Shown: positions 1 through 5,845 of the stretch, piece after piece
Layout: every line of letters begins with the position of its first letter
Numbering within the stretch: position 1 is the first letter of the stretch
Origin: Chryseobacterium defluvii
Lineage (GTDB): Bacteria; Bacteroidota; Bacteroidia; Flavobacteriales; Weeksellaceae
Direction of reading: 5' to 3'
DNA length: 64,000 bases
Assembly: GCF_003634775.1 (NCBI RefSeq)
Contig: NZ_RBXB01000004.1
Location: 86,210 to 150,209 of the forward strand
Translations under genes and position numbers: made by a program
The notes under the pieces: model-generated
The model's input: only the letters and a program-made list of their open reading frames with translations
Told to the model about the DNA's origin: nothing
Database searches by the model: none

Positions 1-83
1 GTTTGTCAAGCGCAGAAGATCTTTACAAATATTACTAACAGGCATATTTTTATAAACAGGCTTTCTCTAACCTTATCATGAAT

Positions 84-143
84 AATGAGTAATAGGCAAT
101 ACGCAAGTATTTCAATTTTAATATTACTAATCTATTACTCATT
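84..143. repeat. 12-bp inverted repeat upstream of tRNA-like array
   Basis: AATGAGTAATAG (84-95) is matched exactly by its reverse complement at 132-143, with 36 bases between. Similar AGTAATGAGTAAT-like spacer sequence occurs near 29070-29105, so this is probably a degenerate intergenic repeat and not a site specific to this locus. A sequence TACGCAAGTA (97-106) inside it resembles one half of the operator found before the Ro60 gene. Confidence 0.5.
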
Positions 144-155
144 ACTCAAAAAAAT

Positions 156-229
156 GCAGGAATGGCGGAACTGGCAGACGCACTTGATTTAGGCTCAAGG
201 TATTGGGGGTTCAAATCCCTCTTCCTGTA
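156..229 (+). tRNA. tRNA-like gene 1, Leu anticodon UAG, class I-sized
   Basis: A full cloverleaf can be drawn: acceptor GCAGGAA (156-162) with TTCCTGT (222-228), a Leu-like D-arm GCGG...CGC with GG in the loop, anticodon stem CTTGA/TCAAG with loop TTTAGGC (anticodon TAG, 190-192), T-arm GGGGG-TTCAAAT-CCCTC, and discriminator A229. No CCA is encoded, as is usual in Bacteroidota. The odd point is the variable region: normal tRNA-Leu has a long extra arm, and here only about five bases are present. It is therefore a divergent or reduced tRNA-Leu, possibly a decoy rather than a decoder. Four more tRNA-like genes follow with 6 to 10 base gaps. Confidence 0.75.
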
Positions 230-235
230 CAAAAC

Positions 236-309
236 ACCTCTCTATTCCAACTGGCAGAGAAAACGGTCTTAAACTCCGTATAGTCCCGGTTCGAATCCGG
301 GGAGAGGTA
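236..309 (+). tRNA. tRNA-like gene 2, Leu anticodon UAA, class I-sized
   Basis: Acceptor ACCTCTC (236-242) pairs perfectly with GAGAGGT (302-308), discriminator A309. The D-arm is weak (TTC/GAA) but keeps the GG of the D-loop. The anticodon arm ACGG/CCGT carries loop CTTAAAC (anticodon TAA, 270-272); the pair closing the loop is T-T. T-arm CCCGG-TTCGAAT-CCGGG is perfect. The long variable arm expected of tRNA-Leu is missing (about five bases). It resembles gene 1 in this respect, so the array was probably built from reduced tRNAs. Confidence 0.75.
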
Positions 310-315
310 CAAAAA

Positions 316-388
316 GGATCAGTGGTGTACAAGGTGTGCATGTTTGTCTGAAAAACAAAAGGGAGCCGTTCGATTCGTTTCTGATCCA
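316..388 (+). tRNA. tRNA-like gene 3, Gln anticodon CUG
   Basis: Acceptor GGATCAG (316-322) pairs perfectly with CTGATCC (381-387), discriminator A388. Anticodon stem TGTTT/AAACA (341-345/353-357) encloses loop GTCTGAA with anticodon CTG (348-350). The D-arm is TGT/GCA with GG in the loop. The T-stem around TTCGATT is weak, with one or two non-Watson-Crick pairs. The poor T-stem and AT-rich anticodon stem suggest relaxed selection for ordinary decoding. Confidence 0.7.
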
Positions 389-398
389 CAAAAAATAA

Positions 399-471
399 TG
401 ATTCGTAGTGTAATGGGTCAGCACACAAGACTTTGACTCTTGTAGTTTAGGTTCGAGTCCTAATGAATCAA
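399..471 (+). tRNA. tRNA-like gene 4, Gln anticodon UUG
   Basis: Acceptor TGATTCG (399-405) pairs with TGAATCA (464-470, one G-T), discriminator A471. The D-loop keeps GGG. Anticodon stem CAAGA/TCTTG holds loop CTTTGAC with anticodon TTG (433-435). T-arm TTAGG-TTCGAGT-CCTAA is perfect. Together with gene 3 it covers both Gln codons. The short spacer CAAAAA to the next gene is shared by the whole array, suggesting one precursor transcript. Confidence 0.75.
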
Positions 472-478
472 CAAAAAT

Positions 479-549
479 ACTCTGATAGTATAAAGGTAGC
501 ACGTCAGTCTCCAAAACTGATGGTATAGGTTCGAATCCTGTTCGGAGTG
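479..549 (+). tRNA. tRNA-like gene 5, Trp anticodon CCA
   Basis: Acceptor ACTCTGA (479-485) pairs with TCGGAGT (542-548, one G-T), discriminator G549 as in genuine tRNA-Trp. Anticodon stem TCAGT/ACTGA (504-508/516-520) encloses loop CTCCAAA with anticodon CCA (511-513). The D-loop has AAAGG and the T-arm contains GGTTCGAATCC. It is the last member of the array, about 87 bases before the first protein gene, and I see no terminator between them. Confidence 0.75.
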
Positions 550-635
550 CAAAAAGAGAAATAACAATTTACTATTCAATTATCAGCGATCATTTATCAA
601 TTATAAAAAATATGTAGAATTTAAAATGTAAAACA

Positions 636-1121
636 ATGGAAACGCAACAAGAAACATGGCAAAACTTACATGGAAAATTATTCCATCAACCTATCACACA
701 GCTGGTAGAAGAAGCCATCATCCGCGAACAAGCCAATGGACACCGACTGAAAGTTTGTGTGGGTTCAGACTCACACGTATATGGTGATGCTATTAATTAC
801 GCTACTGCAGTAGTATTTATTCGTGAGGGAAAAGGAGCGTTTACCTTTATCAGAAAAGAAAGAGAGATACAAAGTATCAGTATCAAAGAACGAATGCTGA
901 ATGAAGTCAACAAATCTGTAGAAATTGCTTATGCCATCTGTTCTATTCTTGACATGTATGGCGTGGAAATGGAGGTGCACGCAGACATCAATACCGATCC
1001 GGAATTCAAATCAAACTCAGCATTGAAAGATGCCATGGGATATATTCTGGGAATGGGATATGTGTTCAAGGCTAAACCTTATGCTTTCGCAAGTTCCAAT
1101 TGTGCAGATATGGTGGTTTAA
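636..1121 (+). CDS. YkuK-family RNase H-fold protein
   Basis: A 161-residue protein that I recognise as the ribonuclease H-like YkuK family. The first strand carries VGSDSH (residues 42-47, acidic D45), followed by an amphipathic helix with E90/E97, then HADIN (D117), and a final SNCADMV (D158); this spacing of acidic residues fits a divalent-metal RNase H-type active site. No signal peptide or membrane segment is seen, so it should act in the cytoplasm. Its substrate is not known; an RNA role is inferred from the fold and from the tRNA-like array just upstream and the RNA-repair-type genes downstream. It heads a four-gene run ending at the terminator near 2490. Family call is firm, role is inference. 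Confidence 0.8.
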   Translation: METQQETWQNLHGKLFHQPITQLVEEAIIREQANGHRLKVCVGSDSHVYGDAINYATAVVFIREGKGAFTFIRKEREIQSISIKERMLNEVNKSVEIAYAICSILDMYGVEMEVHADINTDPEFKSNSALKDAMGYILGMGYVFKAKPYAFASSNCADMVV

Positions 1122-1158
1122 TCCTTTTAAATAAATAACAATCTTAAAATAAAAAATT

Positions 1159-1479
1159 ATGAGACGAGAAGTATTACAAAGATTCCTTACGAATACCGAT
1201 GAAACCGGAAGATTCATTGTAAAATCTTCCGTCACAGGAATTACCTATTTCGTAGAACCTCTATACAAAGGAAAAACTGCATCTTGGGGAGACATTAATC
1301 CCGCCACAAAGCAGTTGGAAGGAAATTACGGAAGTAAAAACACCGGAGCTGTCAAAGAAAGAGAATCCCTGTTAACAGAAGAAAACGGATTTATGAATGT
1401 CGGTTACTTCAAAGGAAGTCCTTTCGGGGAAATTGACAGACGTGATAAGGAGCATGAAGAAAGAATGAACTTGAATTAA
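1159..1479 (+). CDS. Small conserved-type protein, function unknown
   Basis: A 106-residue soluble protein with no family I recognise. The N-terminal half (residues 5-40) looks like a small beta-rich unit containing TGRFIVKS and ITYFVEPL; residues 50-75 contain the glycine- and lysine-rich stretch EGNYGSKNTGAVKERESL. The C-terminus is highly charged. It lies 37 bases after the YkuK-like gene and 10 bases before the cREC gene, so it belongs to the same operon and probably to the same RNA-related process. No transmembrane segment or signal peptide is visible. Confidence 0.7.
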   Translation: MRREVLQRFLTNTDETGRFIVKSSVTGITYFVEPLYKGKTASWGDINPATKQLEGNYGSKNTGAVKERESLLTEENGFMNVGYFKGSPFGEIDRRDKEHEERMNLN

Positions 1480-1489
1480 ATAATAAACA

Positions 1490-1861
1490 ATGGAAATGAC
1501 AAAAAGATTATTGTTTTTAGATGATGTAAGATATCCTATTGAGGTATATCATTACACAAAACAGGATATTTTTCTCAGAAAAGACTGGCATATTGTTCGG
1601 AATTATGATCAATTCGTTAACAGGATCTTAGAAAAAGGGATTCCTGAAATAATTTCTTTTGATCATGACCTTGCAGATGAACATTATCTGAAACAGGATT
1701 CTAATGAGTATATTGAAAAAACGGGCTACGATTGTGCGAAATGGCTGGTAGAATATTGTTTGGATCATCAAACAGAATTACCGCAATTCTATTGTCATTC
1801 CATGAATCCTATAGGAAAAGAGAACATTCTTCATCTTCTAAAAAATTTTAAAAAATTGTAA
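1490..1861 (+). CDS. cREC, cyclic-phosphate-processing receiver-like protein
   Basis: A 123-residue single-domain protein resembling the cREC family, a receiver-fold group described in RNA repair gene neighbourhoods and predicted to act on cyclic phosphate ends. Visible motifs are LFLDD (D11, D12), SFDHDL (D58, H59, D60), EKTGYD (78-81) and HSMNPIGKEN (103-112), the HSxNxxG-type signature that separates cREC from ordinary response regulators. There is no partner histidine kinase and no output domain. The start at 1490 could instead be the ATG at 1496. It sits 10 bases after the unknown small gene and 30 bases before the phosphoesterase. Family call is moderately sure; the enzymatic role is a prediction for the family. 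Confidence 0.75.
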   Translation: MEMTKRLLFLDDVRYPIEVYHYTKQDIFLRKDWHIVRNYDQFVNRILEKGIPEIISFDHDLADEHYLKQDSNEYIEKTGYDCAKWLVEYCLDHQTELPQFYCHSMNPIGKENILHLLKNFKKL

Positions 1862-1891
1862 TCAATAGGAAACAATTAAAATATCAAAACA

Positions 1892-2455
1892 ATGAAACCC
1901 AATATATTTTTTACGGCGGACCATCATTTTGGCCACGCCAATATTATAAAATTTTCAGAGAGGCCCTTCGAGTCTCCGGAACACATGAATGAAGAGCTCA
2001 TTAAAAGATGGAATGAGAAAATAAAGGAAAATGATATCGTTTATCACTTGGGAGATGTCAGTTTAGGGAAACCGGATTTTACCAAAGAAGTCCTGGATCA
2101 GCTGAACGGCAAAATCCACCTGATAAAAGGCAATCATGAATATTCCGCCCTTCGTGTTCCGGGTCGGTTCGAATGGATAAAAGATTACGATGAAATATAC
2201 ATCGAAGACGAAGAGGCAAAAACCGGAAAACAGAAGATTACACTTTTGCATTACTCCATGCGCACCTGGAACGGTTCACATCGTGGAACATGGCAATTAT
2301 ATGGCCATTCACACGGAACTTTACCTGATGATGAGATGAGCTTAAGTCTTGATGTAGGAGTAGATTGTCATAATTTCTATCCCATCTCTTACGAAGAAGT
2401 GAAGGAATTAATGAAGAAAAAGAGATGGGAGCCGCCTTTTGCTCCCAGAAATTAA
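1892..2455 (+). CDS. Calcineurin-like metallophosphoesterase
   Basis: A 187-residue compact metallophosphoesterase with every catalytic motif in order: ADHHFGH (D10, H12), GDVS (54-57), KGNHE (79-83), LLHYS (H120) and the closing GHSH (138-141). This is about the minimal length of the family. It is cytoplasmic (no signal peptide). In this operon, after a cREC and an RNase H-fold protein, a role in trimming 2',3'-cyclic or terminal phosphates of broken RNA is a reasonable inference, although the family also includes nucleotide and protein phosphatases. The operon ends 16 bases later at an intrinsic terminator. Confidence 0.85.
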   Translation: MKPNIFFTADHHFGHANIIKFSERPFESPEHMNEELIKRWNEKIKENDIVYHLGDVSLGKPDFTKEVLDQLNGKIHLIKGNHEYSALRVPGRFEWIKDYDEIYIEDEEAKTGKQKITLLHYSMRTWNGSHRGTWQLYGHSHGTLPDDEMSLSLDVGVDCHNFYPISYEEVKELMKKKRWEPPFAPRN

Positions 2456-2470
2456 ATTTTTTACGATGAA

Positions 2471-2495
2471 AAGCTCCCTTGATGGGAGTTTTTTA
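2471..2495 (+). terminator. Terminator of the RNA-repair-type operon
   Basis: Hairpin CTCCC (2474-2478) / GGGAG (2484-2488) with a five-base loop, followed by TTTTTTATTT. It closes the operon that begins with the YkuK-like gene, or possibly with the tRNA-like array. Confidence 0.85.
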
Positions 2496-2550
2496 TTTGT
2501 TTTTGCTAATCATGGGTGTCAAAATTGAGACTGGTCCTTAAAACTTTTAT

Positions 2551-3003
2551 CTAGTTCTTTGTTTTAAGAACCCATTCTTCATAAGATATTACACCGAGCT
2601 CAGGCTTTCCTTCACCCTCCAGAATTGAAATGAATTCCAGTTGATTCCCGTCCGGATCTTTAAAGTAAATGGCTAAAGCAGGCATCCAGGCAAAAACCAT
2701 CGGCTTTTCAATACCGTCTTTCAGAAAATTATAAGGTTTTAAATTCCGGTTTTTCAGAAAATCTACAGAGTATTGCAGAATATCATTTTCATCTGCGGAA
2801 AAAGCAAAATGTCTTGGCTGCAGATTCTCTTTCTGTTCCCATAATCCAAGCATAGCTTGCTTTTCTTTTCCGATCCATAAAAAAGCAATCGGGCGTGTCT
2901 CGTCCCTGTGGGCGAGCTTCAATCCTAATATTTCTGTATAAAATGCAATAGCACTTTCCAAATCGCTTACCTGAATATGAGTTTCATATAATCCTGTGAT
3001 CAT
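2551..3003 (-). CDS. VOC (glyoxalase/bleomycin resistance) family protein
   Basis: A 150-residue vicinal-oxygen-chelate protein. The N-terminal beta-alpha-beta module starts with ETHIQVSDLESAIAFYTEIL (residues 7-26, metal ligand candidate H9), a second module follows with PRHFAF, and the C-terminal strand reads DPDGNQLEFI with a glutamate in the usual metal-ligand place. The specific substrate cannot be told; members include glyoxalase I, dioxygenases and thiol transferases. It is transcribed opposite to its neighbours and lies between the RNA-repair-type operon and the Ro60 gene, probably without a functional link. Confidence 0.85.
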   Translation of the reverse strand: MITGLYETHIQVSDLESAIAFYTEILGLKLAHRDETRPIAFLWIGKEKQAMLGLWEQKENLQPRHFAFSADENDILQYSVDFLKNRNLKPYNFLKDGIEKPMVFAWMPALAIYFKDPDGNQLEFISILEGEGKPELGVISYEEWVLKTKN

Positions 3004-3162
3004 GATCTTACTTTTAATACAAAGCTAGAAAACGGATTATCAAAAATGAAAAAACTCCCATTTCTTTAATGAAAATAAAAGATAGACACTTTATATCTCA
3101 TCTTAACTCCCTTTTTAACAGGAAATTACTAAAAAATTATTTTTTTTTTAATTAAAATTTTA

Positions 3163-3199
3163 CTACGCAAATACACTGCGTAATTCTATTTTTACTTTG
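3163..3199 (+). promoter_or_regulatory. Palindromic operator and promoter of the Ro60 gene
   Basis: CTACGCAAATACACTGCGTA (3163-3182) contains the inverted repeat TACGCA-N7-TGCGTA. It is followed 10 bases later by TACTTTG (3193-3199), close to the flavobacterial -7 box TAnnTTTG. Nearly the same 21-base sequence (17 of 21 identical) stands before unit 3 of the Y-RNA-like array (4994-5014). The shared palindrome implies that one transcription factor controls protein and RNA partners together. Confidence 0.7.
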
Positions 3200-3260
3200 C
3201 ATCAGAAATCAGAGAGGAGGTGATGATCTTCCGTTTGTTTAACATTAAAAACAGTAACTC

Positions 3261-4778
3261 ATGAAATTTAATTTTTTAAGAAAAGAGAAAAATGTAGTGG
3301 CGAACTACGAAGGTGCAAAAGCGTTTACAATGACGCCTGCTGAAGAATTGTATAGTGCTGTTGTTACAACAGGATTATCAAACACAACTTATGAAAAAGG
3401 AAATGACAGACTGCAAAGAATCCAGTCTCTGATTAAGAAAAATGATCCTGAATTCGTAGCCAAGCTGGCTGTATACGCAAGAAACGATATGTATCTGCGT
3501 TCCATTCCTTTGGTTTTGGCAACCGAATTGGCAAAACAAACTTCAGGTACCGACCTGGTAAGCAAAACTATTGATGGTGTTGTTAAAAGAGCCGATGAAA
3601 TTACGGAATTATTAGCTTACTATCAATTGGCGAACGAAAGAACGGAAACCAAAAAGTTGAATAAGCTTTCAAAGCAGATTCAGAAAGGTCTGGTAAAGTC
3701 ATTCAATAAGTTTGATGAATACCAGTTTGCCAAATACAACAGAAAAGCTGAAGTTACGCTGAAAGACGCTTTGTTTCTGGTACACCCGAAAGCAAAAGAT
3801 GAAGATCAGCAAGCTATTTTCAATAAGATCGTAAATGATACGTTGGATACCCCTTATACATGGGAAGTTGAACTTTCAGTTCTGGGTCAGACAAAATTTG
3901 CTGATGAAGCAGAAAGAAAATCAGCTTTCAAAAACAAATGGGAAGAACTGATTTTTAGTAATAAGCTTGGTTATATGGCTACTTTACGTAACCTTAGAAA
4001 TATTCTGGAAGCGGAAGTTTCTTCTGAAGCCATGGAAAAAGTATGCAGATACTTATCGGATGAAAAAGCGGTTAAAAGCTCAAAACAATTGCCATTCAGA
4101 TTTTTGGCTGCGTATAGAGAATTGAAAACAATCCATTCAAAATACCTGTCATCAGTATTAGAAGCATTGGAAAATGCGGTAATGGTGAGTGCTCAGAACA
4201 TTAAAGGTTTCGGTTTCGATACTTCGGTGGTAATTGCAGCTGACGTATCCGGTTCTATGCAACAGCCGGTTTCTGCGAAAAGTAAAGTTTTACTATACGA
4301 TATCGGTTTGTTGATGTCGATGATCTTGCAGTCACAATGTAAAAATGTGGTTACAGGTATCTTTGGTGACACCTGGAAGAGAGTTCCGATGCCTAAAAAT
4401 GGTATTTTAAGAAACGTCAATGAATTCTATAAGCGTGAAGGTGAAGTAGGGTATTCCACCAACGGTTATCTGGTAATCGAAGATCTGATCAGAAAAAGAG
4501 AAAAAGCTGATAAAATTATGATCTTCACCGATACCCAACTGTGGAACAGCAGCGGAACCCGTAATTCTTTTGAAGATTCATGGAACCGTTACAAAGCCAT
4601 TGCGCCCAACGCGAAATTGTATATTTTTGATTTGGCAGGTTATGGCAGACAACCTTTAGATATCAAACAAAATGATGTATATCTGATTGCTGGCTGGTCC
4701 GACAAAATCTTCGATGTACTGAATGCTTTGGAAGACAGAAAATCTGCCGTAGCAATGATTAAAAAAGTAGTGCTGTAA
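3261..4778 (+). CDS. rsr: Ro60/Rsr homologue (TROVE and vWA domains)
   Basis: A 505-residue ring-type RNA-binding protein. Residues about 15-320 form the alpha-helical TROVE repeats, including RNDMYLRSIPLVLATELA (76-93) and KLAVYARN; residues about 320-500 form a von Willebrand A domain with a MIDAS site DVSGS (from D328) and a second acidic loop FTDTQ. Ro60 proteins encircle single-stranded ends of misfolded RNA and carry Y RNAs on their outer face, which gate the ring or tether nucleases such as PNPase. Here nine Y-RNA-like units start about 50 bases after the stop codon, strong support for the call. Units 1 and 2 are probably read through from this gene; the remaining units have their own promoter with the same palindromic operator. 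Length fits bacterial Rsr proteins. Confidence 0.93.
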   Translation: MKFNFLRKEKNVVANYEGAKAFTMTPAEELYSAVVTTGLSNTTYEKGNDRLQRIQSLIKKNDPEFVAKLAVYARNDMYLRSIPLVLATELAKQTSGTDLVSKTIDGVVKRADEITELLAYYQLANERTETKKLNKLSKQIQKGLVKSFNKFDEYQFAKYNRKAEVTLKDALFLVHPKAKDEDQQAIFNKIVNDTLDTPYTWEVELSVLGQTKFADEAERKSAFKNKWEELIFSNKLGYMATLRNLRNILEAEVSSEAMEKVCRYLSDEKAVKSSKQLPFRFLAAYRELKTIHSKYLSSVLEALENAVMVSAQNIKGFGFDTSVVIAADVSGSMQQPVSAKSKVLLYDIGLLMSMILQSQCKNVVTGIFGDTWKRVPMPKNGILRNVNEFYKREGEVGYSTNGYLVIEDLIRKREKADKIMIFTDTQLWNSSGTRNSFEDSWNRYKAIAPNAKLYIFDLAGYGRQPLDIKQNDVYLIAGWSDKIFDVLNALEDRKSAVAMIKKVVL

Positions 4779-4829
4779 AAGGCACTGCTTTTAAATAAAA
4801 ACTAATAACCATTAACTATAAACTGGCAT

Positions 4830-4901
4830 AACCGATGCCGTAAGAAAAGAAATCCTTCGACTTCGAATTGAAAATGAGTCTTTTCGCTGTATCGCTCGGT
4901 T
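4830..4901 (+). ncRNA. Y-RNA-like unit 1 (minimal)
   Basis: Outer stem AACCGA (4830-4835) / TCGGTT (4896-4901), bulged T, then TGCCGTA on the 5' side against GCTGTATCGC on the 3' side, where G-C and C-G pairs form next to the bulge. Inner stem GAAAAGA (4844-4850) / TCTTTTC (4879-4885). The insert of 28 bases has no tRNA arm and contains CCTTCGACTTCGAA. At 72 nt it is one of the two smallest members. It lies 50 bases after the Ro60 stop codon, in the probable 3' UTR. Confidence 0.75.
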
Positions 4902-4906
4902 TATAT

Positions 4907-4986
4907 AACCAATGTCGTAAATAAGAGTTCCATCGTCAAACTTTCACTTTGAAAAAACTCTTATTGACTGTTACTTGGTTTTTTTT
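4907..4986 (+). ncRNA. Y-RNA-like unit 2 (minimal hairpin) with T-tract
   Basis: Outer stem AACCAA (4907-4912) / TTGGTT (4975-4980); TGTCGTA opposite GACTGTTAC with T-A as the covarying pair; perfect 10-bp inner stem AATAAGAGTT (4920-4929) / AACTCTTATT (4956-4965); top hairpin TCAAA/TTTGA. It lacks any tRNA-like insert and so shows the bare scaffold. TTGGTT runs into eight T's in total, so its outer stem also looks like the terminator of the Ro60 transcript. Confidence 0.8.
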
Positions 4987-4993
4987 AATATTA

Positions 4994-5030
4994 CTACGTA
5001 AAAACAGTGCGTAGTTACAATATAAATTTG
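4994..5030 (+). promoter_or_regulatory. Palindromic operator and promoter of Y-RNA-like units 3-9
   Basis: CTACGTA (4994-5000) and TGCGTAG (5008-5014) form a palindrome nearly identical to the one before the Ro60 gene. TAAATTTG (5023-5030) is a perfect TAnnTTTG -7 box, placing the likely start near 5037, about 27 bases before unit 3. The palindrome overlaps the -33 region, a position suited to repression or activation. Confidence 0.75.
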
Positions 5031-5063
5031 TAATCAGAAAAACACTAACCATTATATATAAAT

Positions 5064-5205
5064 ATCAAGTGTCGTTTTAGAATCATACTTCGATTGGTTA
5101 ATCATTGGGTCGCAGGTTCGATTCCTGCCTTTTCCCTCGAAAAGGAGAAGTAGCTCAGCAGGTAGAGCAAATGGAAAGATAAGATTCTATGATTATTACC
5201 TTGAT
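5064..5205 (+). ncRNA. Y-RNA-like unit 3 with circularly permuted tRNA
   Basis: Scaffold: outer ATCAAG (5064-5069) / CTTGAT (5200-5205), TGTCGTT opposite TGATTATTAC (T-A covarying pair), inner TAGAATC (5078-5084) / GATTCTA (5183-5189), then ATACTTCG. Insert: a complete cloverleaf in permuted order. Anticodon 3' strand TCATT (5102-5106), five-base variable region, T-arm GCAGG-TTCGATT-CCTGC, acceptor 3' strand CTTTTCC (5129-5135), an eight-base loop, acceptor 5' strand GGAGAAG (5144-5150), TA, D-arm GCTC...GAGC with GG, anticodon 5' strand AATGG (5170-5174). All arms pair at canonical lengths. The anticodon loop is replaced by the Y stem, and the CCA end by a closed loop, so it cannot be charged or decode. 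Confidence 0.88.
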
Positions 5206-5214
5206 TTAAAAAAT

Positions 5215-5336
5215 AAAGAGTGCCGTAGAGAAGGCTTACTTCGATAGGAAATTAGATGTAAATCTAAAAAATGTGTATTTTCCCGAATAACAGTAAGGAA
5301 TGGATACATGTCTGTCTTTTCGCCTTTTGCCTCTTT
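5215..5336 (+). ncRNA. Y-RNA-like unit 4 (non-tRNA insert)
   Basis: Outer AAAGAG (5215-5220) / CTCTTT (5331-5336); TGCCGTA opposite GCCTTTTGC (C-G covarying pair); inner GAGAAGGC (5228-5235) / GTCTTTTC (5314-5321) with two G-T pairs; then TTACTTCG. The 78-base insert has a hairpin TTAGAT-GTAA-ATCTAA with a GNRA-type loop and a longer arm TGTAT...ATACA reinforced by TTCC/GGAA. I do not recognise which RNA it imitates. Spacing to unit 3 is nine bases. Confidence 0.8.
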
Positions 5337-5356
5337 TCAAAGAAACTATCAATACA

Positions 5357-5485
5357 ATCAGGTGCCGTAGTACAGAAATACTTCGTTCCAGACCGGCAAT
5401 ACAGGTTCGATTCCTGTTTGTTGAAAAACAATCGTCTAAATGGAAGGACTCCGGAGAAAAGGTTCTGTGTGAAAATTGCCCTGAT
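5357..5485 (+). ncRNA. Y-RNA-like unit 5 with permuted tRNA, GAAA-capped acceptor
   Basis: Outer ATCAGG (5357-5362) / CCTGAT (5480-5485); TGCCGTA opposite GAAAATTGC (C-G pair); inner GTACAGAA (5370-5377) / TTCTGTGT (5463-5470); then ATACTTCG. Insert in permuted order: CCGG (5393-5396), variable CAAT, T-arm ACAGG-TTCGATT-CCTGT (5401-5417), a short acceptor TTGTT/AACAA closed by a GAAA tetraloop (5418-5431), Glu-like D-arm GTCT...GGAC with GG, and CCGG (5451-5454) pairing with the first CCGG as the anticodon stem. Again the anticodon loop is where the scaffold enters. Confidence 0.85.
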
Positions 5486-5492
5486 GTTGATA

Positions 5493-5594
5493 AAAGAGTG
5501 CCGTAGAGAAAACTTACTTCGGTTCATTTGGTTCGACTCCAGAAATAAACCTGAAAAGGTTTGTACAATTAGTTTTCTCGTTTTTTGCCTCTTT
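5493..5594 (+). ncRNA. Y-RNA-like unit 6, T-arm and acceptor minihelix
   Basis: Outer AAAGAG (5493-5498) / CTCTTT (5589-5594); TGCCGTA opposite GTTTTTTGC (C-G pair); perfect 9-bp inner stem GAGAAAACT (5506-5514) / AGTTTTCTC (5571-5579); then TACTTCG. The insert keeps only a T-arm TTTGG-TTCGACT-CCAGA (5527-5543) and an acceptor-like helix AAACCT-GAAA-AGGTTT (5547-5562) capped by a GAAA tetraloop. D-arm and anticodon arm are absent, so it corresponds to a tRNA minihelix. Confidence 0.85.
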
Positions 5595-5610
5595 AATTTT
5601 AAAAGCTTTA

Positions 5611-5836
5611 GCAAATAAGTGTCGTAGAGAAAAGTTCCTTCGTACTAACGGTCCTAAGGTAGCGTAATTCGGGCGACCGAACGAGTGAAGTTGGGTTGAA
5701 AGCCAACCGGGTAAAAGTTTTCATAAGAAAATGCAAGTCTCTTGAAGATGTAGAATTACCGGTTCACTGCCCATTATCGGTAAGAACGACGCTTTTGAAA
5801 AAAAAGCAAACTTTTTTCGCCTGTTTCCTTATTTGC
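5611..5836 (+). ncRNA. Y-RNA-like unit 7 with 23S rRNA helix 69 mimic
   Basis: Outer GCAAATAAG (5611-5619) / CTTATTTGC (5828-5836), nine perfect pairs; TGTCGTA opposite GCCTGTTTC, the only unit in which the covarying pair is T-T; inner GAGAAAAGTT (5627-5636) / AACTTTTTTC (5809-5818). The 172-base insert is the longest. It contains TAACGGTCCTAAGGTAGCG (5646-5664), identical to the universal 23S rRNA segment at the 3' side of helix 69 and beyond (core of the I-CeuI site), preceded by a shrunken hairpin CGT-ACTA-ACG. Then come TTCGG-GCGA-CCGAA (5668-5681), GTTGG/CCAAC (5690-5707) and GAAGATGTAG (5744-5753), which resembles a downstream 23S segment. No surrounding rRNA genes exist, so it is not an rRNA operon. 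Confidence 0.85.
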
Positions 5837-5845
5837 ATTAAAAAA

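Noticed and set aside
195..514. Minus-strand ORFs of about 80 codons over the tRNA-like genes
   Set aside because: They are antisense to cloverleaf structures and show no protein-like features.
5264..5618. ORFs of 68 to 116 codons on both strands inside the Y-RNA-like array
   Set aside because: They cut across several units, lack any protein family likeness and are explained by AT-rich structured RNA sequence; the pairing pattern of the units accounts for the sequence.
5611..5836. An rRNA gene or fragment of an rRNA operon
   Set aside because: Only a 19-base exact match and one short further likeness to 23S rRNA exist, enclosed in a Y-type scaffold; no 16S, 5S or flanking 23S sequence is present.
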